Shown here piece after piece: positions 38,122-47,972 of a stretch of DNA of 64,000 nt. The notes beneath the pieces are model-generated. The model did no database searches. It was not told where the DNA came from and saw only the letters and a program-made list of their open reading frames with translations. This DNA is from Pseudomonas sp. S09G 359 (GTDB lineage: Bacteria; Pseudomonadota; Gammaproteobacteria; Pseudomonadales; Pseudomonadaceae). The DNA lies in assembly GCF_002843605.1 (NCBI RefSeq), contig NZ_CP025263.1, positions 4,369,501 through 4,433,500 of the forward strand, read 5' to 3'. Made by a program: the position numbers and the translations under genes. The stretch's first letter is position 1; the number at the start of each line of letters is the position of its first letter.

Positions 38122-38985
38122 ATGGACATCGAACTGGCACGCACCTTCCTCGAAATCACCCGTTGCGGCAGCCTCGCCGCCGCCGCCGAGAAACTGCACG
38201 TCACCCAAACCGCCATCACCGCCCGCGTAAAAAACCTCGAAACCCAACTCGGCAGCACGCTGTTCATCCGCAACCGCGCCGGTGCGCGCCTGACCGCCGA
38301 CGGCGAGGCCTTCGTGGTGTACGCCAACCAATTGCTGCAAACCTGGGAAGCCGCGCGCCGCGACCTGCCGCTGCCCGATGGCTACCGCAATGTGCTGCAT
38401 ATCGGTGGCGAAGTCAGCCTGTGCAACCCACTGATGCTCGGCTGGGCCCAGGCCCTGCGTGAACACATTCCCGGGCATGCCTTGCGCACCGAAATCCGCG
38501 AGGGCGAGTACCTGTTGCGCCAACTGGAACTGGGCGTGCTCGACGCCGCGCTGGTGTTCCAGCCGCAATACTGGCCGGGGTTGCAGGTGGAGCAGGTGCT
38601 CGAAGAAAAGCTGATCCTGGTGCAGTTGGTGAGCAAGCCGGAACCCTACGTGTATATCGACTGGGGCCAGGGCTTTCGCCAGCAGCATGACGCCGCCCTG
38701 CCCGACCGGGCTCGTGCGGCGTTGAGTTTCAACCTGGGGCCGCTGGCATTGCAGTACATCCTGGAGCATGGCGGGGCGGGGTATTTCCGCACGCGGGTGG
38801 TGCAAAGCTACCTCGACAGCGGCGTGATGCAACGCGTGCCCAAGGCGCCGGAGTTCAGTTTCCCGACGTACCTGGTGTATTCGCGGGCGCGGGACTCGGC
38901 GGTCTTGCAGCAGGCCCTGGGGTTGCTGCGCACGGTCGTCGAAGCGGAAAAGGATTGGTCGCAGCGCTGGGATCCGGTGATTTGA
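38122..38985 (+). CDS. LysR family transcriptional regulator
   Basis: This 287-residue regulator has the N-terminal winged helix-turn-helix (ARTFLEITRCGSLAAAAEKL, then HVTQTAITARVKNLETQLGS) and a LysR substrate-binding domain from about residue 90. The sensor domain contains HIGGEVSLCNPLMLGWAQALR. It reads in the same direction as the degenerate hydrolase, with only 27 bases between, so the usual divergent target is not evident. The target genes cannot be named. Confidence 0.9.
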   Translation: MDIELARTFLEITRCGSLAAAAEKLHVTQTAITARVKNLETQLGSTLFIRNRAGARLTADGEAFVVYANQLLQTWEAARRDLPLPDGYRNVLHIGGEVSLCNPLMLGWAQALREHIPGHALRTEIREGEYLLRQLELGVLDAALVFQPQYWPGLQVEQVLEEKLILVQLVSKPEPYVYIDWGQGFRQQHDAALPDRARAALSFNLGPLALQYILEHGGAGYFRTRVVQSYLDSGVMQRVPKAPEFSFPTYLVYSRARDSAVLQQALGLLRTVVEAEKDWSQRWDPVI

Positions 38986-39035
38986 GGCCGGGCACATGTT
39001 AGCCTGCTACTGTTTTCTTCTGGTTTCCCCTGCCG

Positions 39036-40040
39036 ATGAACAAGAAAAAATCCGTCACCATCAGCGACATCGCCAAACGCGTCGGCATGACCACCATCAC
39101 CGTGTCCCGTGCGCTGAGCAAACCTGACCTGGTGAAGCCTGCCACGCTGGAACGCATCCTTGAAGTGGCGCGGGAGCTGGATTACGTGCCCAACGCGTTC
39201 GCGCGCGGGCTCAAGCGCAGTGAAAGCCTGATCATCGGCGTGATCACTGCGTCAGTCGACAACCCGTTCTACAGCGAGATGATCAAGGCGATTTCCCGCG
39301 AGGCCAAACAGCACGGCTACACCATCATGCTGGTGGACACCGATGAGCTGGAGGAGCTGGAAAGCAAGGCGGTGGACACCCTGCTGGGTTACCGCGTGGC
39401 GGGGATCATCCTGTCGCCGGTCTCCGATGAGCCGAGCTACCAGCCCGACTACCTGGAGCGCCTGGGCAACGGCAAGACCCCGGTGGTGCTGCTCGACCGC
39501 ACAATCCACGACAGCCCGTTCAGCCGTGTCGTGCTCGACAACTACCACAGTGGCATCCAGGCCGCGCACTACCTGCTACGCCAGACGCCCGACCTCAAGC
39601 GCCTGCTGGTGCTGACCGGCCCCGAGCATTCACGCATCACGGTGGAACGCCTCAAGGGCTTGCGCGAGGTGTTCGCCGAACACCCTCAAGTGCACCTCGA
39701 AGTCCAGGCCGGCGACTACACGCTGATGCCGTCCTACCTGCACACCCTCGACTACCTGGCCGAACACTCGGCGCCGGACGCGATCATGGGCTTCAACCAG
39801 TTGATCACCCTGGGTGCCCTGCGCGCCTTGCGCATGCACAACATTGCCCATGACAGCCTGACCATCTGCGGCATCGACCGCCTGCCTTTTGCCGATATCT
39901 TCGGCGTGCCCATCGCCTGCGTGGCCCACGATGCGTCACTGGCCGGCAGCAGCGCGGTGCGCCTGCTGCTTGATCGCCTGGCAGACCCGTACAAGCCACG
40001 GGACAAAGTGGTGATCGCCGGTCAGCTGGAAAACGGCTAG
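39036..40040 (+). CDS. LacI family transcriptional regulator
   Basis: This 334-residue repressor has the LacI helix-turn-helix and hinge (VTISDIAKRVGMTTITVSRAL, then YVPNAFARGLKRSES) and a periplasmic-binding-protein-like sensor domain. It converges on the sugar operon at 40037-46997; its stop overlaps the SDR stop by four bases. A LacI-type palindrome with a central CG lies upstream of the binding-protein gene (47033-47052), so it probably represses that operon. The inducer is likely the imported sugar or polyol. Confidence 0.92.
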   Translation: MNKKKSVTISDIAKRVGMTTITVSRALSKPDLVKPATLERILEVARELDYVPNAFARGLKRSESLIIGVITASVDNPFYSEMIKAISREAKQHGYTIMLVDTDELEELESKAVDTLLGYRVAGIILSPVSDEPSYQPDYLERLGNGKTPVVLLDRTIHDSPFSRVVLDNYHSGIQAAHYLLRQTPDLKRLLVLTGPEHSRITVERLKGLREVFAEHPQVHLEVQAGDYTLMPSYLHTLDYLAEHSAPDAIMGFNQLITLGALRALRMHNIAHDSLTICGIDRLPFADIFGVPIACVAHDASLAGSSAVRLLLDRLADPYKPRDKVVIAGQLENG

Positions 40041-40762
40041 CGGCTGGTGTAGCCGCCGTCGATAGGCAGGCTCACGCCGCTGATCATGCTGGCGGCGCTG
40101 CTCAGTAGAAACAGCACCGGCAGTGCGACTTCCACGGTTTCAGCGAAGCGCCCCAGCGGAATCGCCGCCAACGCCGGGTCGCGCTTGGCCGGGTCGGACC
40201 AGGCCATGGTCGCCATCGGCGTCAGCGTGACCGTGGGGTTGACGCTGTTGACGCGAATCCCGAAGCGGCCCCACTCGGCACATTGCACGCGGGTGATCGC
40301 ATCCAGCGCGGCCTTGGAGGCGCAGTAGCTGAGGTGATCGTCCAAAGCGACCAGCGAGGCCTGGCTGGAGACGTTGACGATGCTGCCGGCGATCTTCGCT
40401 TCGATCATTTTGGCCGCCACCCGGCTGGCGACTTGCGCGGCAGCGCGGGCGTTGACGCGCATCACCTGGTCGAACGCCTCGGCGCTGATCGCCGCCGCCG
40501 GTTCCAGGCGAGAGATGCCGGCGCAGTTGACCAGGCCGTGCAACGGCGGCAGTGCTTGCAGGGCGGTATCGAGGGCGGCGCTGTCGGCGACGTCCACGCA
40601 CAGACTGTGGCAGCCGAGTTGGGCCAGGGCCTGCGCGTCGCGGCCCAAGGCGAAGACTTCGGCGCCGCTGGCGATCAATTGCAGCGCGATTTCCCGGCCA
40701 ATGCCGCTGCTGGCGCCGGTGACGAGAATGCGCTGGTGGGTGAAGGTGAAGGCTGGGTTCAT
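40037..40762 (-). CDS. SDR dehydrogenase, L-xylulose reductase-like
   Basis: This 241-residue SDR has VTGASSGIG near residue 13, NCAG, the catalytic Ser in NVSSQASLV and SYCASKAAL. The C-terminal half (NSVNPTVTLTPMATMAWSDP, IPLGRFAE) resembles dicarbonyl/L-xylulose reductases, which interconvert ketoses and polyols. ATG 40762 opens the family N terminus; the longer frame runs into a REP. It is the last gene of the LacI-linked operon, behind the FGGY kinase with a REP doublet between. A role in polyol or ketose metabolism is inferred. Confidence 0.86.
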   Translation of the reverse strand: MNPAFTFTHQRILVTGASSGIGREIALQLIASGAEVFALGRDAQALAQLGCHSLCVDVADSAALDTALQALPPLHGLVNCAGISRLEPAAAISAEAFDQVMRVNARAAAQVASRVAAKMIEAKIAGSIVNVSSQASLVALDDHLSYCASKAALDAITRVQCAEWGRFGIRVNSVNPTVTLTPMATMAWSDPAKRDPALAAIPLGRFAETVEVALPVLFLLSSAASMISGVSLPIDGGYTSR

Positions 40763-40794
40763 GGCTGACACTCTCAAAAACAATGAAGATCCCT

Positions 40795-40882
40795 TGTGGG
40801 AGCGGGCTTGCTCGCGAATGCGGTGGTTCAGCCATGCATCCAGTGACTGACACTGCGCATTCGCGAGCAAGCCCGCTCCCAC
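40795..40882. repeat. REP doublet (REPIN) between kinase and SDR genes
   Basis: Inverted TGTGGGAGCGGGCTTGCTCG units surround a 45-base loop. It lies inside the sugar operon, between the kinase stop and the SDR start, where it may lower SDR expression. Confidence 0.85.
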
Positions 40883-40901
40883 TTTTTTGGACGGTGCTGA
40901 A

Positions 40902-42434
40902 TCAGTGGGTTTGCAAGTTATGCATGATCGGTTTCAGCGCCGGGTACAGCTTCAGGTACTCGGCAAACGCCCGCTCATACGCCTCGACATTTTCCGCATT
41001 CGGCTCAGCCCGCAAGGCCAGCTGCACCCAACCCTTGTCCATCTCCCCGTCACTCACCAACCCCACCGTATGCGCTGCCAGCAGCGCCGCGCCCAAGGCC
41101 GCTTCGACCTCCTGGACGATGGTGTACACCGGGTACCGGGTCACATCCGCGATGATCTGCATCCACAGATCCGAATGGCTCGCGCCGCCCACCACGATCA
41201 GCCGCGGGTCGAGGGAATGTGCGCCACGCGTACCCGCCTCGATGTTATGGCGCAAGGCAAAACTCACCCCTTCGAGCACCGCGCGGTACAGGTGGATGCG
41301 GCTGTGGTAGAGGTTGAGCCCGACGAAACTGCCGCTGGCGCGGTCGTCCCACACCGGGCTGCGTTCGCCCATCAGGTACGGCAGGAACAGCAAGCCCTCG
41401 CTGCCCGCCGGGATCTGCATCGCGCTCTGTTCCAGCAACACCAGGCTGTCCTGGCCGCTGGCCTTGGCCTGTTGTTCTTCGGCCTGGCAGAACTGCTCGC
41501 GAAACCAGCTGACCGACGCCCCGGCGGTGATCGCGCCGCCGAAGATATACAGGTCCTGATGGCCGTTATAGACGTGGGGGAAACTCACCAGGCCATGGTG
41601 TGCATCCACGTGCTGGTTCAGGTAGCCCCAGCACATGCTGGTGCCAATCATCGCCACATGGTTGCCCGGCCGCGTAACGCCCGCCGCCAGGGTCGCCATG
41701 GCCGCGTCCACCCCGCCCGCCAGGATCGGCATACCCGCCTGCAAGCCCAGGCGCGTGGCCCAGCTTTCAAGCAGCCCACCGACCACTTCGCCGGAATGCA
41801 CCAGCCGCTCAGGCATCATCGCCTGCGGTATGCCCAAGGCCTCGAGCATCTCCCCCGACCAACTGCGTGCCGCCACGTCATACACGCCGCCGATATTGCC
41901 GGCGCTGCTATGGTCGACCGCCAACTCACCGGTGAGGCACCAGTTGATGTAGCTGTTGGGCGGCAGCAGGTAGCGCGCGTCGGCCCATACCTGCGGCTGA
42001 TGCTGCTTAAGCCAGAGCATCTTGGTGAAGCCGTAGTAGCTGTCCACCGAGTTACCGGTGACCGCGAACAGCCGCTCCAGGTCGACATGCTCGCGCACCC
42101 ACGCGACCTGCTCGCCGGCACGGCGGTCCATCCAGATCAGGCATGGGTGCAGCGGCGTGATCTGCGCATCCACGGCAATCCCCGAACCGCCGTAGAGGCT
42201 GCTGATGCACAGCGCCTTGACCTGGTTTTTATCGACCCCGGCCTTTGCCATGCAGTGCGCCACGCACGCCTCCACGGCCTCCAGCCACACCTGTGGCCAT
42301 TGCTCGGCCCAGCGCACTTTGGGGGTATCCACGCGATACCCCTGGCTGTGCTGGGCGATGATCCGGCCTTGACCATCCGCCAGCAGCGCCTTGGTGCTCT
42401 GGGTTCCGATATCGACACCCATCACGTATTCCAT
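40902..42434 (-). CDS. FGGY family carbohydrate kinase
   Basis: This 510-residue kinase has the ASKHA phosphate motif MGVDIGTQSTKALLAD at its N terminus. The FGGY domain follows, with LFLPYLMGERSPVWDDRASGSFVGL, and the adenosine motif VVGGASHSDLWMQIIADV lies near residue 435. It phosphorylates a ketose or polyol, probably the product of the adjacent dehydrogenases. It resembles xylulokinases, but the substrate is not determinable by eye. ATG 42434 lies two bases after the stop of the Zn-dehydrogenase gene; a GTG at 42440 would overlap it. Confidence 0.87.
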   Translation of the reverse strand: MEYVMGVDIGTQSTKALLADGQGRIIAQHSQGYRVDTPKVRWAEQWPQVWLEAVEACVAHCMAKAGVDKNQVKALCISSLYGGSGIAVDAQITPLHPCLIWMDRRAGEQVAWVREHVDLERLFAVTGNSVDSYYGFTKMLWLKQHQPQVWADARYLLPPNSYINWCLTGELAVDHSSAGNIGGVYDVAARSWSGEMLEALGIPQAMMPERLVHSGEVVGGLLESWATRLGLQAGMPILAGGVDAAMATLAAGVTRPGNHVAMIGTSMCWGYLNQHVDAHHGLVSFPHVYNGHQDLYIFGGAITAGASVSWFREQFCQAEEQQAKASGQDSLVLLEQSAMQIPAGSEGLLFLPYLMGERSPVWDDRASGSFVGLNLYHSRIHLYRAVLEGVSFALRHNIEAGTRGAHSLDPRLIVVGGASHSDLWMQIIADVTRYPVYTIVQEVEAALGAALLAAHTVGLVSDGEMDKGWVQLALRAEPNAENVEAYERAFAEYLKLYPALKPIMHNLQTH

Positions 42435-42436
42435 GA

Positions 42437-43516
42437 TCACAGCACCGGCTTCAATAGCACCTTGATCGATTTGGTCGAGTTGGCCAACTCAAACGCTTCG
42501 GCAAAGTTATCCAGTGGGAAGTCATGGGTGACGATACCCTTGGAGGTGACCAGCCCACGCTCGAACAGGTCGATGGCAATCGGGTAGCAATACGGGCCGA
42601 GGTGCGCGCCGCGTACATCGAGTTCCTTGCGGTCGCCGATGATCGACCAGTCCACGCTGGTCTCGGCGCCGAACACGCTGAATTCCACGAAGCGCCCCAA
42701 TTTGCGGATCAGGTCCAAGCCTTGGGTCACACCTGCCGGCACACCGGTGGTCTCGATGTACACGTCGCAGCCGTAACTGTCAGTGAGGCTGTTGATGATC
42801 TCGCGAGCGTTATCGCGGGACGGGTTGATCACCACGTCGGCGCCAAACTTTTTCGCCAGCTCCAGGCGCTCGTCAACCATGTCGATCACCACCAGTTTTT
42901 TCGGGGTTTTCAGCGCCGCGACCTGGACCATGCACAGCCCCAGCGTGCCCGCACCGGCGATCACCACCACGTCATCGAGCTGGATGTCGCCACGGTTGAC
43001 GGTGTGGATCGAACAGGCCATCGGCTCCACCAGCGCCGAGTCTTCCAGGGACACCGACTCGGGAATCTTGTGCACGATGGCAGTCTTGGGGATGCGCATG
43101 TACTGGGCCATACCGCCTTCGGCCACTTCACGCTGGAAGCCGAAGATGTTGTGCACTTCGCACATCCAATACTTGCCGGACTTGCAGAAACGGCACTTGG
43201 CGCACGGCACGATCTGTTCGGCGATCACCTTGTCGCCTACCGCGACCTCAAAGTGCTCCTCGGCACCCTCGCCGACTTGCTCCACGTAGCCGAAAAACTC
43301 ATGGCCCGGTACGACTGGCGCCTTGACCCAGGGGTTGTCGCCGCCCCAGAACATCGCCGCGCCGGAGTGGCACTTGCAGTCACTGGCGCAGATGCCACAG
43401 GCGGCGATGCGGATCACCAATTCATTCGGGCGCGCCTGGGGTTTGCCGATGCGTTCCAGGCGGTAGTCTTTCGGGCCGTGGCAGACGACGGCTTGCATTT
43501 CGGTGTGCTTGTCCAT
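42437..43516 (-). CDS. Zinc-dependent medium-chain alcohol/polyol dehydrogenase
   Basis: This 359-residue MDR enzyme keeps both zinc sites. The catalytic one is CGICASDC with GHEFFG, and the structural one is the four Cys of CAKCRFCKSGKYWMC. The NAD-binding Rossmann motif is IAGAGTLGLCMVQVAAL near residue 180. The family oxidises polyols or secondary alcohols to ketoses. It lies between the ABC permease and the FGGY kinase, so it probably supplies the ketose that the kinase phosphorylates. A second oxidoreductase, the SDR at 40037, is in the same operon. Confidence 0.88.
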   Translation of the reverse strand: MDKHTEMQAVVCHGPKDYRLERIGKPQARPNELVIRIAACGICASDCKCHSGAAMFWGGDNPWVKAPVVPGHEFFGYVEQVGEGAEEHFEVAVGDKVIAEQIVPCAKCRFCKSGKYWMCEVHNIFGFQREVAEGGMAQYMRIPKTAIVHKIPESVSLEDSALVEPMACSIHTVNRGDIQLDDVVVIAGAGTLGLCMVQVAALKTPKKLVVIDMVDERLELAKKFGADVVINPSRDNAREIINSLTDSYGCDVYIETTGVPAGVTQGLDLIRKLGRFVEFSVFGAETSVDWSIIGDRKELDVRGAHLGPYCYPIAIDLFERGLVTSKGIVTHDFPLDNFAEAFELANSTKSIKVLLKPVL

Positions 43517-43543
43517 GGTGTTGGGTCCTGTCTTGAGAGGAAA

Positions 43544-44536
43544 TTATCGATGGCGCTGACGGCTGATAAAAATCGCCAGCAAAATGATCCCGCCCTTGAT
43601 CACGCTCTGGACGTAGGGCGAAACGCCGAGCATGTTCAGGCCGTTGTTGAGTACGCCGAGCAGCATGGCGCCGAGCAAGGTGCCGACGATCACCCCGCGC
43701 CCACCGGCAATCGAGGCACCGCCCAGCACCACGGCGGCAATGGCATCCAGCTCGAACGACACGCCGGCATTCGGCTGGCCGCTCATCAGCCGTGAGGTCA
43801 GCACCAGCCCGGCAATCGCAGCGGTCAAGCCGCTGATGCCATACACCAGCAACTTGAACCGCGCCGCGCGCACCCCGGACAGCCGCACCGCTTCTTCATT
43901 GCCACCGATGGCGTAGATGTAGCGGCCGATGCGCGTGTGTTGCAGCAGCACATAGGCCGCCAGGTAGGTAAGCAGCATGATCAGGATCGGCACCTGGATG
44001 CCGAACACGCTCTCGCGGCCGAAGAAGGCGAACCAGTCCGGCAGCCCGGAAATCGGGTAGCCGTCGGTGTACATCAGGCCAAAGCCACGGGCGATGCCCA
44101 TGGTCGCCAGGGTCACGATGATCGGCGGCATGTGCAGGTAGGCGACGAACAAGCCATTGCCGATACCGAAGGCCACGCCCACCAGCATCCCGGCACCAAT
44201 CGCCAGGCCGGGCGGCACGCCGGCAACCATCAAGCCGGCGGTCAAGGTGCCGGATAGCGCCATCACCGGCCCCACCGACAAATCGATGCCACCGGTAAGG
44301 ATCACGCAGGTCATGCCCACCGCGATAATCGCGTTGATCGACACCTGGCGGGCGATGTTCGACAGGTTGCTGGCGGTGAGGAAGGTGTCGCTGGCGAGGA
44401 TCATCACCAGGGTCACCACCACCAGCCCCACAAAGGGGTAAAACGCCGGCGAGCGCACCAGCCGCGCCAGGTTCAGGCGCAGCCGGCTGGCGTCGACACG
44501 GTTAATGGACGTATTCACTTGAGCCCCCTGTTGCAT
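43544..44536 (-). CDS. Sugar ABC transporter permease, RbsC-like
   Basis: This 330-residue permease belongs to the ribose/xylose/arabinose class (BPD_transp_2). About nine hydrophobic segments are visible. Conserved blocks are [23 protein letters not shown] near residue 82 and [30 protein letters not shown] and [10 protein letters not shown] are typical of the sugar group. The start ATG 44536 lies within the 3' end of the ATPase gene, an overlap of 35 bases, with GAGGT upstream. The N-terminal 30 residues are hydrophilic and may be partly leader. Confidence 0.9.
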   Translation of the reverse strand: MQQGAQVNTSINRVDASRLRLNLARLVRSPAFYPFVGLVVVTLVMILASDTFLTASNLSNIARQVSINAIIAVGMTCVILTGGIDLSVGPVMALSGTLTAGLMVAGVPPGLAIGAGMLVGVAFGIGNGLFVAYLHMPPIIVTLATMGIARGFGLMYTDGYPISGLPDWFAFFGRESVFGIQVPILIMLLTYLAAYVLLQHTRIGRYIYAIGGNEEAVRLSGVRAARFKLLVYGISGLTAAIAGLVLTSRLMSGQPNAGVSFELDAIAAVVLGGASIAGGRGVIVGTLLGAMLLGVLNNGLNMLGVSPYVQSVIKGGIILLAIFISRQRHR

Positions 44537-46010
44537 GGCGCATGACCTCTTGAGGATTGACGGCGGACGCTTCCAGAACCTTGACGATCGCGCCCTTGTG
44601 GAACACCGCGACGCGGTCGCACATGCCAATGACTTCGGGCAGTTCGGAAGAAATCATGATGATCGCGTAGCCCTGTTCGGTAAGGCTGCGCATCAGGGCG
44701 TAGATCTGCGCCTTGGCACCCACGTCGATGCCACGGGTGGGCTCGTCGAACACCAGCACGTCGCAGTGGTGGTTGATCCAGCGGGCGATCACCACCTTTT
44801 GTTGGTTGCCGCCGCTTAAGTTGAACACCCGACTCTCGCCGCTCGGGGCCTTGATCGACAGCTGACGCATCAGGTCTTCGACGCTGGCGCACTCCTTGGC
44901 CTTGTCGATCAGGCCGCTGGCGTTCTGGTACTTGGGCAGGTTGTTCAGGGAGATATTTTCGCGAATGCTGAAATCGGTGATCAGCCCTTCGCTCTTGCGG
45001 CTTTCCGGCAGCAGGCCGATGCCATGGGCGAGCGCCTGGGCCGGGTCGTCGAGGGTGATTTTCTCGCCGCGCAGCCACACGTCTTTGCTCACCGACGGCA
45101 GCGCGCCCATCATGCCCAAGGCCAGTTCGGTGCGGCCGGAACCGACCAGCCCGGCAAAGCCGAGAATTTCGCCCTGGTGCAATTTAAAGCTGTTGTGGGG
45201 GCCATTACGCACCAGCTGGATGTCCTTTACCTCCAGCAGCAACTGGCCTTTTTCGGCGCTGGGTTTGGGCGGAAAACTGCATTCCAGGCGCCGGCCGACC
45301 ATCATTTCTACCAGGCGATCGATATCGCTGTCGGCCACGTCGGTAACCCCCACATTGCCGCCGTCGCGCAGCACGCTGATGCGGTCGCATACCTGGAAAA
45401 TTTCCTCCAGGTGATGGGAGATAAAAATCACCGCCACGCCTTGGCGCTTGAGTTCGCGCATGATCTCGAACAGCAGCTCGGCTTCGCTCGGCGTGAGGGT
45501 TGCGGTGGGCTCATCGAGTACCAGCAAGCGCGCATCCAGGGCCAGGGCCTTGGCGATTTCAACAAATTGCTGCTCGGCCACACTCAGGTGCTTGACCGCG
45601 CACTGCAGGTCGATGCTCACGCCCAGGCGCTTGAACAACGCCTCGCTGGCGTCGACCATCTCGCGCTTGCGCAATAGACCGAAGCGGTTGCTCAGCTCAT
45701 GGCCGAGGAAGATATTTTCCACCGCCGTGAGGTAGGGAATCAGGCTGAACTCCTGGAACACAATGCCGATACCGGCGGCAATCGCATCACGGTAAGTTGC
45801 GAAGTGCTGCGCCCGGCCATCGATCAGAATCTGCCCTTCGTCCTGATGCTCGACGCCGCCGAGGATCTTCATCAGGGTGGACTTGCCCGCGCCATTTTCC
45901 CCGAGCAAGGCATGGATCTCGCCGCGCTCCACTTGCAGGTTGATGGACTTGAGGGCCTGTACCCCGGGGTAACGCTTACAGATATTTTCCAGCTGCAAAA
46001 GACTGCTCAT
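44502..46010 (-). CDS. Sugar ABC transporter ATP-binding protein, RbsA-like (two NBDs)
   Basis: This 502-residue protein has two ATPase domains in tandem. The first shows [14 protein letters not shown] near residue 37, [15 protein letters not shown] and [10 protein letters not shown]. The second (from about residue 255) has the degenerate Walker [31 protein letters not shown] and [14 protein letters not shown]. This is the RbsA/XylG layout. It follows the binding-protein gene after a small hairpin and overlaps the permease gene. Confidence 0.93.
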   Translation of the reverse strand: MSSLLQLENICKRYPGVQALKSINLQVERGEIHALLGENGAGKSTLMKILGGVEHQDEGQILIDGRAQHFATYRDAIAAGIGIVFQEFSLIPYLTAVENIFLGHELSNRFGLLRKREMVDASEALFKRLGVSIDLQCAVKHLSVAEQQFVEIAKALALDARLLVLDEPTATLTPSEAELLFEIMRELKRQGVAVIFISHHLEEIFQVCDRISVLRDGGNVGVTDVADSDIDRLVEMMVGRRLECSFPPKPSAEKGQLLLEVKDIQLVRNGPHNSFKLHQGEILGFAGLVGSGRTELALGMMGALPSVSKDVWLRGEKITLDDPAQALAHGIGLLPESRKSEGLITDFSIRENISLNNLPKYQNASGLIDKAKECASVEDLMRQLSIKAPSGESRVFNLSGGNQQKVVIARWINHHCDVLVFDEPTRGIDVGAKAQIYALMRSLTEQGYAIIMISSELPEVIGMCDRVAVFHKGAIVKVLEASAVNPQEVMRHATGGSSEYVH

Positions 46011-46043
46011 ACCGCCGACCTCGTATTCAGTAGGAATCCTTGA

Positions 46044-46064
46044 GCCCCGCGCGTAACGCGGGGC
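46044..46064. other. Short hairpin between binding-protein and ATPase genes
   Basis: GCCCCGCG and CGCGGGGC form an 8-bp stem with a CGTAA loop. There is no T-tract on the transcribed strand, so it is more likely an mRNA-stabilising or attenuating stem than a full terminator. Confidence 0.5.
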
Positions 46065-46073
46065 CTGGGCGAT

Positions 46074-46997
46074 TTACCAGCTGAAATCCTTGGCCTTGGC
46101 CTGGTCGATCAAGGTGATGTCGACCGGGATCGTGGCGGGCACTTGCGAGCCCCACTTCTTGGCCAGGGCAATACCCAGGGCAAGGCGGATCTGGTCGCGG
46201 GGGTATTGGGCGGAAGTGGCGATGAACTTGCTGCCGGGTTTCTGGATCGCCTTGATCGCTTCCGGCGCGCCGTCGACGCTCACCAGTTTCACGTCCAGGC
46301 CACTGGCTTCGATGGCCGACAAGGCGCCGAGGGAGCCGTTGTCATTCACGCTGAAAATGCCCTTGAGGGTGGGCTGTGCCTGCAGCATGTTTTCGGTGAC
46401 GGTCAGCGCCTGGTCACGTTCCTGCTTGCCGTTCTGGATGCTGACAATCTTGATCTCCGGATGCTTGGCCACGGCCTCTTTGCAGCCGCGCACACGCTCC
46501 AGGATCGGCACCACGGCAATGCCGTCGAGGATGGCGATATTGCCTTTGTCGCCGATGTTCTTGGCCAGGTATTCACAGGCCTGGAAACCGGCGTCGAAGT
46601 TCTTCGAACCGACGAAGGAATCCAGCGGGCCCTCGGCCTGCGCGTCCACGGCGACCACCACAACGCCGGCAGCGTGGGCGGATTTGACGGCCGATTGCAC
46701 GCCGACCGAATCCGTCGGGTTGATCAGCAGGATATCGATACCTTTTTGCAGCATGTCTTCGACGTCACTGACCTGCTTGGACACGTCGTGACGGGCATCG
46801 GTGATGATCAGTTTCGCACCGATGGTCGCGCCGGCTTCTTCGAGGGCGTTTTTCATGGTGACGAAATAGGGGTTGTTGATTTCCTGGAACGAGGCGCCGA
46901 TGCGGATCGGTTTGGCGGCGTCGGCAAAGACAGCGGTTGTTGAGCCGAGGGTGATGCTTACAGCCAATAAACACAGGGTTTTCGGGAGCATTTTCAT
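46074..46997 (-). CDS. Sugar ABC transporter substrate-binding protein, RbsB-like
   Basis: This 307-residue periplasmic protein has a signal peptide of about 25 residues ending VFADA and a type I periplasmic-binding fold of the ribose/allose group. Conserved segments are IGASFQEINNPYFVTMKNALEEAG, LLINPTDSVGVQSAVKSAHAAGV and FSVNDNGSLGALSAIE. It heads the LacI-linked operon. ATG 46997 is chosen for the signal peptide; 46991 is an alternative. The ligand is unknown, but the downstream enzymes point to a polyol or pentose. Confidence 0.92.
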   Translation of the reverse strand: MKMLPKTLCLLAVSITLGSTTAVFADAAKPIRIGASFQEINNPYFVTMKNALEEAGATIGAKLIITDARHDVSKQVSDVEDMLQKGIDILLINPTDSVGVQSAVKSAHAAGVVVVAVDAQAEGPLDSFVGSKNFDAGFQACEYLAKNIGDKGNIAILDGIAVVPILERVRGCKEAVAKHPEIKIVSIQNGKQERDQALTVTENMLQAQPTLKGIFSVNDNGSLGALSAIEASGLDVKLVSVDGAPEAIKAIQKPGSKFIATSAQYPRDQIRLALGIALAKKWGSQVPATIPVDITLIDQAKAKDFSW

Positions 46998-47032
46998 GGC
47001 GTGGGTCTCTGTTTTGTTTTTATTTTTAGAGC

Positions 47033-47052
47033 AAATGTTATCGTTAACATTT
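47033..47052. promoter_or_regulatory. LacI-type operator upstream of the sugar operon
   Basis: AAATGTTATCGTTAACATTT is a 20-bp palindrome with one mismatched pair and the central CG typical of LacI/GalR operators. It is centred about 45 bases before the binding-protein ATG. The LacI gene at 39036 is the likely partner. Confidence 0.7.
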
Positions 47053-47117
47053 TGCGAGAAGCTAGCAAGGAAATGAGGGGTGTGCAAGCCCCCACTGGTC
47101 ACTTCAAGTTACGCGGT

Positions 47118-47210
47118 CCCTGTGGGAGCTGGCTTGCCTGCGATGGCATCCACTCGCTGTGCCTGACACAACGCGGTGTCTGCATCGCAGGCAAGCCAGC
47201 TCCCACAGGG
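47118..47210. repeat. REP doublet (REPIN), GAGCTGGCTTGCCTGCGATG class
   Basis: The arms 47118-47145 and 47183-47210 are perfect inverted copies beginning CCCTGTGGGAGCTGGCTTGC. This is a third sequence class in the window. It lies in the divergent spacer between the sugar operon and the hydroxylase gene. Confidence 0.85.
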
Positions 47211-47294
47211 GTTTCATGCGCAGCGTAAAAACTCGCACATTCCCCACCACCAACTAAGCTCACCCTCCAACAAAAAAATACCGAGCAACCCGCC

Positions 47295-47972
47295 ATGGCC
47301 CACCCCACCGAGACCTTTCGCGACCGCTACCGCGCCGCCGTCAGCCGCCGTTACAACCCCTGGCTGCACGCCGGTTTCGTGCTCGGTTATGGCATCGTAT
47401 GCATCGCACTGGCCTGGTCCACCACGGCGCAGATCACTGCCCTGCAATGGCTGACCGTGCCCGTGACCCTGGTGTTCTTCAACCTGTGCATTTACCTCGT
47501 GCACCGCCATCTCGGCCATCACAAACACCGCGTGGCGCGGTTGTTTTATGCGCGCCACACCGGCGATCACCACAGCTTTTTTACCCCCGGCCACATGACG
47601 TTCGACAGCCCCAAGGACTGGCGCGTGATCCTCTTCCCAGCCTGGCTCATCGTGATCCACAGCCTGGTAATCACCCTGCCCGCCTGGTGGCTGCTCCAGC
47701 ACCTGAACCCCAACGTAGCCGGCCTGTTCGCCGGCTGCATGATCCTCGGCTACCTGCTTTACGAAGTCTTCCACGCCTGCGAACACCTGCCCGCCACGCA
47801 CCCGGTGGCGCGCCTGCCGTGGATTCGCCAGATGCACCACCTGCATGCCCTGCATCATCGCCGCGAGCTGATGCAGGGGCGCAATTTCAATATCGTCCTC
47901 CCGCTGATGGATTACCTGTTCGGCACCCTGCACTGGGAGCCGGGCCCCCACGACAACCAGGAATCGTCATGA
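47295..47972 (+). CDS. Fatty acid hydroxylase / sterol desaturase family membrane protein
   Basis: This 225-residue integral membrane protein has the histidine clusters of the di-iron hydroxylase superfamily: HRHLGHHKHR near residue 71, HTGDHHSFF near 89, EVFHACEH and HHLHALHH near 183. Four hydrophobic segments are present. The family oxidises lipid or carotenoid-like substrates using a di-iron centre, but the substrate here is unknown. Its stop overlaps the ATG of the next gene (ATGA), so the two products probably act together. Confidence 0.85.
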   Translation: MAHPTETFRDRYRAAVSRRYNPWLHAGFVLGYGIVCIALAWSTTAQITALQWLTVPVTLVFFNLCIYLVHRHLGHHKHRVARLFYARHTGDHHSFFTPGHMTFDSPKDWRVILFPAWLIVIHSLVITLPAWWLLQHLNPNVAGLFAGCMILGYLLYEVFHACEHLPATHPVARLPWIRQMHHLHALHHRRELMQGRNFNIVLPLMDYLFGTLHWEPGPHDNQESS

